From: Anseranas semipalmata
Lineage: Eukaryota > Chordata > Aves > Anseriformes > Anseranatidae
NCBI GenBank assembly: GCA_013399115.1
Contig: VXAA01005609.1
Span: 662,308 to 726,307 of the forward strand
Length of the DNA: 64,000 bases
Direction of reading: 5' to 3'
The notes below the pieces were generated by a model, which was not told the origin of the DNA, did no database searches, and saw nothing but the letters and a program-made list of their open reading frames with translations. A program made the translations under genes and the position numbers. This document shows, one piece after another, positions 58,272 through 64,000 of the stretch (the stretch's first letter is position 1; every line of letters begins with the position of its first letter).

Positions 58272-60888
58272 TTTGTCCTTGCGAAGGTCAGGGGTCAGGC
58301 GCCATGAGCCACTCACCTTCAGAGGAGGGGCTGGGGTAGCCAGGCTGACGTGCAGAAAGCGAGGTGCCCCAGGAGGGCTTCACCAGAGCCCTGGGGCCAG
58401 CCCCGGTGCCTCGCTCCCCTGGGCACAGGGCATGAAGGTGCTGGCTGCAGCAGCCCCGGGGACTGATGAGGTCCTGGAAAGGATGGTTCCACCCAGGGAT
58501 GTTTCTGTGGGGGGCTGCCCCACTGGCTGCTTGGGAGCAGGATCCTCGCTGTGCCACGGGGTCTCTTGCTGGGTGCCCAGGGACGCGCTGCCCGTGGCCC
58601 AGGGACAGCCAGGCTCTGCGTGCAGCACCGCTTCTCTCCCTCACTCCCCTCTGGTGTCTCCCTCCCTCTCCAGCCTGCAAAGCAACCTATTGAATTCTCC
58701 ATGTCCTCAGGCCCGGAGCGTGCATTTCCATGACGTCTCTTCTGTCTGCCCTCACGCACGCACAGGGGCAGTCCCCCTCAGAGGCGCCTCGGAAGGGGCA
58801 GCTGCCTCTCCGCGAGCAGCGCGGAGGAGAGGGGAGGCTCCGCGCGTCAGGTGTCTGCGGTACCAGAGCTGGTGTGTCACGCAGAGGGCTGATAACTGGG
58901 AAAGTGTGTCAGGAAAGGAGAGAGCTGGGTCTCAGGGAAACGCAGGGAGCCCTGAAACAGAGAGGGCAGCGGGGTGGGTGGCGGACGGCCAGCACCCGTG
59001 GGTTGGGTGGGAGGAGAAGTGCTGGGCTCATGTGGAAACGTGGGGACCGGCGCTCTGAATGCCAGCAAAGCTGATAGAGAGGAGTCAGGGCTAGAAAAGC
59101 AGGGGCTGAGGACCAGGGAGATGAGGACCAGGTCCTCAGGGAAGGCTGATGATCATGCCTGGAGCTGTTAGGGAAGAGGGCAAAGCAGGGAGATGCAAGG
59201 GACACGCGCACTATAGCGTCGCAAAGCCTCACTTTTCATGCCATCCAAGTCAGCAGATGCCAGCATCTGGGCCTCGGCCTCATCTGTGGGGACACGCTGG
59301 TACGCTGCGCTCTCCAACGTGGTCATGCTGCCGATGCACATCCTCTCCTTCAAGTCGTAGGTAACTCGTTGTCCACTCGCCACCTGGCCCCAGGGCTTGC
59401 GCTTCTCCCACCCTCGGGACAGACGTTCCCGAGGCCCGGGGAGGCTGTAGGGACAAAAGAGACTGATGGTAGCAAATGGGGTGAGTGGGGACAGGCACTG
59501 GCTCTTCTCAGGGGATGAGGTCCCTTGGCCCAGCCTGGAAAAACAATTTTTTGGGAGCAGAGCCAGGAGTCACCTGTCCCAATACCTAAAGGTTGCCCTG
59601 TCGACCCTTCTGCTCCTCCTTTCCCCTCACTGCAGACTGGGATCAGCCTGAGGTCAGTGTTGGAGACCCATTTTTTAATTAAGGACCTCATTGTCCTCAA
59701 CTCGTCTTCCCAACCTGCAGGTCAGCACGACAGCACGAGCTAGCTGGGAGGAAGAGTGCTCCACATGCACAGCCCAGTGCCCCCAAACCCGCATCCTCGG
59801 GATCCCAGGAAGCAACCGTCCCGCTGGGGAGCAGCAGTGTTGCTGCAGCCACTGGGCCTCACAGCCCCTCTGGTTCCGTGGGCACAGCCACACACGTCCC
59901 TGTGCCACCCCAGCACCTGCTCTCCTACCTGTGGAGGGAGGCAGGGCCCTTGTCCGGCAGCAGGTCGGTGAAGCGTGGCATGGGGGACAGGATGCCACAC
60001 TCCTCCTCCACGTGGAACTGCGCTGGGGCCAGAGCACTGCCAGACTCGTCCTCATCGCTGCCGATGGTGAACTGCAGAGACAACAGTCCTGACAGCAAGA
60101 GCCAGGCCGGGCAGCCCTTGCCACAGTCCCTGGCATGCAGATCCTCCCCATGTCCCCACAACCTAATGAAGTCCACACCAATGTCCCCCATGTGCTCCAT
60201 ACCCTAGAACCGGCCATATTAACCCCCCCCCCCCCATCCGATACACCCTAAGAACAGCCACAGTGATCTTCCACCATGTCTTATACCCCCAAAATGGCCA
60301 TGCACACCCTCCCCAGCATCCACCCTGGGCAATGGTGCTGTCATTGTCCCCTGGTGCCCGTCTCTGCTAGGCAGGGACAAAACCACTCCTCCCACAATAG
60401 TCCACAGCTTTTCAGCTTCAAGGCTTTCCTCTACAAACTCTTCCACTCAAGCAGCACACTCCCTTGACCACGCACCCTGGCACCCTCCTGTACTGACCTT
60501 CCCTCCACGTGCCCCAGCCTCCCGCACCCACCCAGGCAGGGATGCCCTAGCCTTGCCTTTGGTTTGCTTGGGGGCTCCAGCTTAGGGGATGTGTCCTTCC
60601 CACAAGCTTCGCCCTCAGACTCCGCAGAGATCTCTTTCTCCTGGGCCTCCTCCACCTCAGACTCTCCTTCTTCGTCTTCTTCTTCCTCTTCTTCCTCCTC
60701 TTCTCCCCCTTCCTCGTCCACTTCCTGGATGGTGGGGGTGACCTCTGAGGGGGGTACCGAGGTTTTCTTCTTTTTCCTTCTCCTTTTTTTCCTCCTGCTG
60801 GCACGGGGTGGCCTCTTTTGGAACTTGAGGGCAGAAGGGAGGTGAGTGGAAAGAGGATGATGGATGTGGTGCGAGGTTTGGCGGTGGA
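38862..60888 (-). CDS. SLC4A3: SLC4A3 (AE3 anion exchanger), long form, 20 exons in window
   Basis: Electroneutral chloride/bicarbonate exchanger of the plasma membrane, expressed in brain and heart in mammals, regulating cell pH. In-window exons total 3533 nt with matching phases; the first 70 or so residues (exons 1-3) lie beyond 64000. Order: basic and polyglutamate N-terminal region, PTDEAEAQ and [10 protein letters not shown] blocks, cytosolic band-3 domain ([42 protein letters not shown]), then the membrane domain with its [35 protein letters not shown] and IFMETQIT blocks. The C-terminus [13 protein letters not shown]...[10 protein letters not shown] is the AE3 type and differs from AE1 and AE2. 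The glutamate of FMETQIT, important for transport in AE1, is present. NAS in the third extracellular loop is a possible glycosylation site. Confidence 0.95.
39422..39440. repeat. CAA microsatellite
   Basis: Six consecutive CAA-type units about 35 bases downstream (minus sense) of the 39474 exon donor. Confidence 0.9.
39474..39647 (-). CDS. SLC4A3: SLC4A3 exon (human exon 22 equivalent)
   Basis: It encodes [20 protein letters not shown], then WVVKST and the last hydrophobic spans, ending in the start of the cytosolic C-terminal tail (RELKA). Phase 0 both sides. Confidence 0.95.
40120..40289 (-). CDS. SLC4A3: SLC4A3 exon (human exon 21 equivalent)
   Basis: It encodes [20 protein letters not shown], then [20 protein letters not shown] and [14 protein letters not shown]. 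Phase 1 in, phase 0 out. Confidence 0.96.
40606..40859 (-). CDS. SLC4A3: SLC4A3 exon (human exon 20 equivalent)
   Basis: It encodes [20 protein letters not shown], then [20 protein letters not shown] and [19 protein letters not shown]. Phase 2 in, phase 1 out. Confidence 0.96.
41261..41427 (-). CDS. SLC4A3: SLC4A3 exon (human exon 19 equivalent)
   Basis: It encodes [20 protein letters not shown], then a span ending [16 protein letters not shown]. The glutamate of FMETQIT aligns with the proton/anion-coupling glutamate of AE1. Phase 0 in, phase 2 out. Confidence 0.96.
41780..42060 (-). repeat. Possible old CR1-type LINE fragment
   Basis: The plus-strand text around TGGACCCCAGAACTAG and the following 150 bases resembles the antisense 3' part of CR1 elements common in birds and turtles. 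It is highly diverged, so this is tentative. Confidence 0.35.
42060..42720. other. AT-rich intronic block
   Basis: This block is markedly AT-rich inside a GC-rich gene. It contains a purine run at about 42450-42474 followed by a TG start, and an AATAAA at 42664. It could be an old retroelement terminal repeat, but only generic features are visible. Confidence 0.25.
43018..43107 (-). CDS. SLC4A3: SLC4A3 exon (human exon 18 equivalent)
   Basis: It encodes [20 protein letters not shown], then [10 protein letters not shown], 30 codons, phase 0 both sides. Nearly invariant in AE-type exchangers. Confidence 0.96.
43847..44053 (-). CDS. SLC4A3: SLC4A3 exon (human exon 17 equivalent)
   Basis: It encodes [20 protein letters not shown], a variable extracellular loop with the potential N-glycosylation site NAS, then [20 protein letters not shown] and [12 protein letters not shown]. 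Phase 0 both sides. Confidence 0.96.
44500..44694 (-). CDS. SLC4A3: SLC4A3 exon (human exon 16 equivalent)
   Basis: It encodes [20 protein letters not shown], a hydrophobic span, [20 protein letters not shown] and ETFYKLYK. The YKLYK lysine region corresponds to a stilbene-inhibitor contact site in AE1. Phase 0 both sides. Confidence 0.96.
45318..45353. repeat. Short tandem duplication
   Basis: The unit AACCTTGTAAGACAGTT occurs twice in immediate succession in an SLC4A3 intron, consistent with simple replication slippage. Confidence 0.8.
45752..45900 (-). CDS. SLC4A3: SLC4A3 exon (human exon 15 equivalent)
   Basis: It encodes [20 protein letters not shown], then [20 protein letters not shown] and LVFEEAFYK: membrane spans 2 and 3. 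Phase 1 in, phase 0 out. Confidence 0.96.
46328..46549 (-). CDS. SLC4A3: SLC4A3 exon (human exon 14 equivalent): first membrane segment
   Basis: It encodes an acidic stretch, [20 protein letters not shown], and the first membrane span with [20 protein letters not shown], then FGGLLG. The acceptor is CCTCCAG and the donor GTAATG. Confidence 0.95.
46872..47085 (-). CDS. SLC4A3: SLC4A3 exon (human exon 13 equivalent)
   Basis: It encodes [20 protein letters not shown], then [20 protein letters not shown] and [20 protein letters not shown]. The donor AAAG|GTCTCT is weak, but it is the only one found of the right phase, and it recreates KEL, as in human GKELSLE. Confidence 0.9.
47086..49190 (-). 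other. SLC4A3 intron
   Basis: A 2.1-kb intron with pyrimidine-rich stretches at both ends. No further exon or known repeat was seen. Confidence 0.65.
49191..49375 (-). CDS. SLC4A3: SLC4A3 exon (human exon 12 equivalent)
   Basis: It encodes [20 protein letters not shown], then [20 protein letters not shown] and [16 protein letters not shown]. Phase 1 in, phase 0 out. Confidence 0.96.
49720..50310 (-). repeat. CR1/L3-type LINE fragment, minus orientation
   Basis: The plus strand reads like the antisense of a CR1-clade reverse transcriptase region. On the minus strand a piece translates as [20 protein letters not shown], then INKHLCSV, which fits the common motif preceding the reverse transcriptase (LL..DG........E..N..F.SV). 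Stops and frame breaks mark it as a dead relic. Confidence 0.72.
50960..51079. repeat. 120-bp duplicated intronic segment, copy 1
   Basis: This 120-bp segment differs at only two positions from 52434-52553. Both copies start ACTACCCAGTC and end ATGCCCAAA. It lies in the intron between the exons equivalent to human 11 and 12. I do not recognise the sequence. Confidence 0.95.
51175..51271 (-). CDS. SLC4A3: SLC4A3 exon (human exon 11 equivalent)
   Basis: It encodes [20 protein letters not shown], then [12 protein letters not shown] plus G. Phase 0 in, phase 1 out (GTAAGA). Confidence 0.95.
51709..51883 (-). CDS. SLC4A3: SLC4A3 exon (human exon 10 equivalent)
   Basis: It encodes [20 protein letters not shown], then [20 protein letters not shown] and a less conserved end. 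A His/Ser-rich loop of the cytosolic domain; HPND...GFFPRN and NHH match AE3. Confidence 0.94.
52089..52224 (-). CDS. SLC4A3: SLC4A3 exon (human exon 9 equivalent)
   Basis: It encodes [20 protein letters not shown], then [20 protein letters not shown] and LLKH. Phase 1 in, phase 2 out. Strongly conserved in anion exchangers. Confidence 0.96.
52434..52553. repeat. 120-bp duplicated intronic segment, copy 2
   Basis: Second copy of the segment at 50960-51079, same orientation, 1474 bases further on, in the intron between the exons equivalent to human 8 and 9. Its end is 35 bases from the donor side of the 52589 exon. Confidence 0.95.
52589..52769 (-). CDS. SLC4A3: SLC4A3 exon (human exon 8 equivalent)
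   Basis: It encodes [20 protein letters not shown], then [14 protein letters not shown] and [20 protein letters not shown], ending IAH plus G. This is the start of the conserved band-3 cytosolic domain. Confidence 0.96.
53427..53578 (-). CDS. SLC4A3: SLC4A3 exon (human exon 7 equivalent)
   Basis: It encodes [20 protein letters not shown] and, after a variable stretch, eight consecutive lysines followed by LDRKPHE. Phase 1 in (TTCAG acceptor), phase 0 out (GTATCC). It is common to both N-terminal forms. Confidence 0.95.
53579..58075 (-). other. SLC4A3 intron downstream of the cardiac-type exon
   Basis: A 4.5-kb intron, the largest seen in this gene. Besides the MIR-like relic at about 56920-57065 nothing was recognised. 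Confidence 0.65.
56920..57065 (+). repeat. MIR-like (CORE-SINE) relic
   Basis: It contains TTGCCCAAGATCACAC, then GTGGCAGAGCCAGAAACTGA, then CTCCTGAGTCC and AAGCACTCTGC, in the order of the MIR 3' half. The match is interrupted by small changes, as expected for an ancient copy. The upstream part (GAGACAGAGAAAATGATG) also fits. Confidence 0.72.
58076..58271 (-). CDS. SLC4A3: SLC4A3 alternative (cardiac-type) first coding exon
   Basis: It encodes 65 residues starting [17 protein letters not shown], then [20 protein letters not shown] and [19 protein letters not shown], ending EPT plus T. Donor GTAAGT, phase 1, so it joins GC of the next exon to make cysteine, where the long form makes serine. 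The acidic/aromatic stretch [17 protein letters not shown] is distinctive. No acceptor is needed for a first exon, and the frame upstream of the ATG lacks a better start. Confidence 0.82.
58272..59232 (-). promoter_or_regulatory. Probable internal (cardiac) promoter of SLC4A3
   Basis: This 961-base interval is all that lies between the alternative first exon and the preceding exon, so its promoter must be here if the mammalian arrangement holds. It is fairly GC-rich. A CRE-like TGACGTCT (58731) and a GATA-type TGATAA (58890) are visible, and no TATA box is evident. Confidence 0.5.
59233..59444 (-). CDS. SLC4A3: SLC4A3 exon (human exon 6 equivalent)
   Basis: It encodes YDLKERMC and [20 protein letters not shown], ending on A of a serine codon (phase 1, donor GTGAGG). 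These blocks match human AE3 YDLRERLC and [20 protein letters not shown]. Confidence 0.95.
59929..60071 (-). CDS. SLC4A3: SLC4A3 exon (human exon 5 equivalent)
   Basis: It encodes [20 protein letters not shown], then [20 protein letters not shown] and KGPASLH. Phase 0 in, phase 2 out. The FSIGSDEDD-like start matches human AE3. Confidence 0.92.
60557..60888 (-). CDS. SLC4A3: SLC4A3 exon (human exon 4 equivalent)
   Basis: It encodes [16 protein letters not shown] (human has HRHTSHHTHHPLSARL), then a basic run [25 protein letters not shown], a polyglutamate tract and PPSKPK. The acceptor is TCTCTCAG. The donor is the non-canonical AAG|GCAAGG at 60556; no GT donor of the right phase was found. 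Confidence 0.9.
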
Positions 60889-61244
60889 CTGAGAGAGAAA
60901 AAGAGAGTCAGGGGCAGGAAGAGGCTGGGAGGAACCTGCCAGACGCCCCTCCAGGAAACAGCATGGTCTGGAGATCAAGGGCCAGGAAGGGCAAGGAGAG
61001 CCACCAGCCCGCAGGGACATAGCAAAGCTCTTTCAGTGATGTGGCAGGCTGTGTCCAGCCTGGGGTGGCCATGGAGGCAGCTCTCGTGCAGTGCCAAACC
61101 ACCCCAACACAGCTTCGCTACCCCGGGCAAGGCAGGACTCTCCCAGGGCTGCTGAAAGCCATCTGCACAGCTATGCAGAGCTGCAGTGACCTGCCAGAGA
61201 CACTACCCCCTTCCTAAACACAGGGAAACACTTCTCACATTATC

Positions 61245-61350
61245 AAACAAGCAGAGTTTGGGCCATTTACAAACATTTCTTTCCTGCATAGTGTTCTTTA
61301 GTTCAACTTAAATAGATGTGCCTTATTTCACTCACAGGCTTTGACAGGAA
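61245..61350. repeat. Diverged direct repeat, copy A
   Basis: It shares GTTCTTTAGTTC, ACTTAAAT, TTTCACTC and AGGCTTTG in order with 62120-62225, with small insertions. Same orientation. Family unknown. Confidence 0.6.
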
Positions 61351-62099
61351 TTACAGACCAAGTCTTTTAGTGCAGATGCAACATAAATCCATGTCCCAGC
61401 TTCTGTGAGTGCTTGTGCCTACCAGCCCCTGAAATGCAGGTTCAGTTAGGAGGTTCTCTTTGTAAACCAGGGTAAAAAACAGGGCAGAAGGACTTTTCGT
61501 CAAATTAATCTACAAAGAGAAATTCATACAGGGCTGACCTGGGTGTCGTGGGAATTACACAGCGAGAAGAAATTAATGGCATTTCTGAGCGATCACTCAA
61601 AAACAACGATAATGCACCATGCAGGGAGCAGGGTAAGCTCAGCATCTCCCTGCAAGAGATAGAAAGGCATTTCTGCCTTGTCTATCTGCAGGCACAAAGC
61701 CTCCCATAGACAGCCTGCAGGATGCACAGACCCTGGGGCTGGACCCGGAGCAGCTGAAATCACGGGGGCACCAGCCGCTTTGCAAGGGGGCTTTGCTCAG
61801 CAGCTCTTCCTGAGGAATTGTTTCCAGCCTGTTTTGATTTGGTTCCTTCCCAGCTTTCCTGTGACATGGCAGCAAAATCTGTTTATAGTGAAAACTACCT
61901 TCAAAGGACATTTTCAATGGAAGCTGTAACCTTCTCCCTGGGAGAGCCAGGCAGGTTCATTGTTCTGGTGTCATGTTTCCTTTCCTTTGGTTTCTCAAGT
62001 CTTTTCTCCCTTGTTTCCCCCCTTGGGAACAGCAGGAATATTTCACACACCCCCTTGGTTCAGCAGGAGAGCCCTGTGGCAAGATTAGAAGAGACTGGG

Positions 62100-62225
62100 A
62101 ATGGTCAGACATGCAAAATGGGAAGAGTTCGGTCTCTTTATAAACGCTTTTTCTTCCAAAGCGTTCTTTAGTTCTTTGACTTAAATGTACCCTTTAGATG
62201 TACCCTTTTCACTCCTAGGCTTTGG
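62100..62225. repeat. Diverged direct repeat, copy B
   Basis: Counterpart of copy A about 0.86 kb away, with an extra internal block (TGTACCCTTTAGATGTACCC). It may be an old interspersed element inserted twice or a local duplication. Confidence 0.6.
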
Positions 62226-64000
62226 CAGAAAGGCGCTCCTGTCCTGCTGCCACACTCCCTTAGCACTGCTCTGCCTGCCATGGATAGGTCAGGCAGGAAT
62301 TTCTAATGTAACAAGAAGCAAGGAAGGCCCCAACTGTGCATATGTTGTTCGTACAGCACAAAGCTGCTGCTGAAGACACAGCCCATCTTTCACTTCTGGA
62401 TTGACTGCATCAGCCCAAGACAGAAACGTCTGCATTTTGGATCAGAAGGAAGCCCAAGCCTTGGGTTGCCAGCTGCAGGGAAGCGCAGTGATGGTAAATG
62501 GCTGGTCTGGCACAGAAAAGGGGAGCACCACCCTTCACCTCTGCACTCCTCCTGTCAACTGATCGCTTCTCCCACAGCAGAAGCCTGGAGGTGGGAAAAA
62601 CACTCCTCTCCCAAGCACAGAAAGCTTTCTGCCTCCCTCTTCTTCCTCCCTATCCTTCTGCAACTCCTGTGCACCCAGCCCCTACTCTCCTTCCCTGTTC
62701 CCTTCCTTGCACTGCCTGTCTGAATGGAAAGTCATTGCCAAACCAGTGTCCTAGATGTTTAATTACACTTTCCAGTGAACTTGATACAAAAGATATGGAA
62801 ATGTACTTTGGATAGTGAGCCTAGAAGGAAGAACCTACATATTAGTAATTCCTGGCTTTGAATGGGGCAGGAAACATTTCTAAACCCAGGGAGCATTCAC
62901 CTCTATGGCTCGTATAATATTTTTCAAAGTCTAACGACCTGACCAGATCTTCCCATTTTATGAACACAAACTGCATAAAATTTCTGATAGCCAGGTTTGA
63001 CATAGTCCTAGATAACAGGGATACACCAGGAGCTCAAAGGAAAACAAGCTTGATTCTGACAAAGAGAGAAGGACACTTCTATTAAGAAACAAAACAAAAC
63101 AGTACAAGTCTCCAGGCAAATTTTCCAAGAAGCTTCTGCCATGCATGCTCAAGCAGATCATCTGGGTTCTCTGAGCCAAGTCACACACCTGTGTGCACAG
63201 GCAGAGCTTCTGAGCAGGTAAGTCCTACCAGCACAGTACGGGTATTCAACCTGCAGCAAAGCTATTAGCACCCTGCAGCCATGTGTGCGAGTGACCGTGT
63301 GCTCAGGTGGACAGTGCTGTTTTAATGTAGCCTCTGTCGAGAAGTGGCACAAGCAGAAAGTAGCACCTGGGGTGCATTATCGTAATAGACTTTTACTAGC
63401 AAACTTCTACAGCACCAACTGGAAATGAGTGGCCAAGCAGAAGACAGCCTGGTGATGTACTAAGAACAAAATGTTCCTGAGGTTGTATCCTACCAAAGCT
63501 AAGTTGGAAAATAAGCAGTATCTGGTTGTGGAGAGCCAGAGACTGTTAAACTGACCCAACCATTGCTACTTGCCTGCCACTCAAACAGCCTGCTGGCTGG
63601 CGGACTCTTCTTCCTGCCCTTTGCTGCTGTTACTACAAGCTAGTGCGACCAGTCTACACCAGGCAATAGCTTATGACCGCTCTTGTGGGCACACTCTCGT
63701 TTTACAGCCAAAGTGACTTTGACCGTTGCCTTCATCAAGGAAGGGTAGTTAGTGGAATAAATATGCTGATCAGAGGATTTCAGGTGAGGTAACTACAGCA
63801 TTTTAAGCTCACGCTCCGTTTTTATTTTTTAGTCCTTTCTTTGAGCAGATAAGCCTGATGGTTTCGTGGTTGCTATTTAGAAATACACAGGCATGTCTGA
63901 CTGGAGCCATCTGCTTTCAGACTGGGGAGGACAGCCTGGCTTCTAGCCATGTTTGGATGTTTCTTTGCAGCCATATGGAAGAAAAATAGTTTCAAACTGG

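Larger units (their letters stand above)
60889..64000 (-). other. SLC4A3 5' intron (exons 1-3 not found)
   Basis: No sequence coding for the AE3 residues that precede FHRQTSHH was found, so this is intron up to the window edge. It contains two diverged copies of a roughly 110-base sequence (about 61245-61350 and 62100-62225). Confidence 0.6.

Noticed and set aside
58302..58316. Start codon upstream of the chosen cardiac AE3 start
   Set aside because: The in-frame codon at 58316 is GTG, and the ATG at 58303-58305 is out of frame and ends after five codons.
60658..60720. CTT/CTC-rich tract as a plain microsatellite
   Set aside because: It codes, on the minus strand, for the glutamate-rich region of AE3 exon 4, so it is coding sequence.
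1..64000. tRNA, rRNA, CRISPR, integron or phage-type features
   Set aside because: None seen; intron-exon structure and CpG islands show vertebrate nuclear DNA.

Overview
The window is vertebrate genomic DNA. GT-AG introns, a CpG island, an unresolved GC-rich gap (N run 29344-29867), degraded CR1-type LINE fragments and a MIR-like SINE relic point to a sauropsid, most likely a bird. No prokaryotic, viral or CRISPR feature was seen.

Left third, minus strand (540 to about 23.6 kb, promoter probably further right near the CpG island): the 5' part of a class X unconventional myosin gene. Ten exons were placed by protein similarity and matching splice phases. They cover the SH3-like N-terminus, P-loop, switch I and about 350 residues of the motor; the rest lies beyond position 1. 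One exon is only 14 nt. The protein is like MYO10 but diverged, so I read it as a MYO10 paralogue (MYO10-like).

Middle (28-34.7 kb): a CpG island broken by the assembly gap, a LINE fragment and CpG clusters, with no recognised coding exon. From 34739 to 36207 a two-exon plus-strand gene encodes a 399-residue, coiled-coil-rich cytosolic protein that I do not recognise.

Right half, minus strand (about 37.0-60.9 kb, 5' end beyond 64000): SLC4A3, the AE3 chloride/bicarbonate exchanger. Twenty exons of the long (brain) form, probably exons 4-23, were placed with consistent phase through to the C-terminal MPV-stop. Between the exons equivalent to 6 and 7 lies a separate ATG-bearing exon that splices in phase. 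It corresponds to the alternative first exon of cardiac AE3 and predicts a 1013-residue short form. One intron uses a GC donor.

The 399-aa gene and SLC4A3 converge tail to tail, with candidate poly(A) signals at 36907 (+) and 37049 (-). Two introns of SLC4A3 carry near-identical 120-bp copies of one unidentified sequence. The genes are not obviously functionally linked: actin motor, unknown coiled-coil protein, membrane anion exchanger. I found no new multi-gene system; the most notable items are exon structures, the unknown gene and the duplicated intronic segment.
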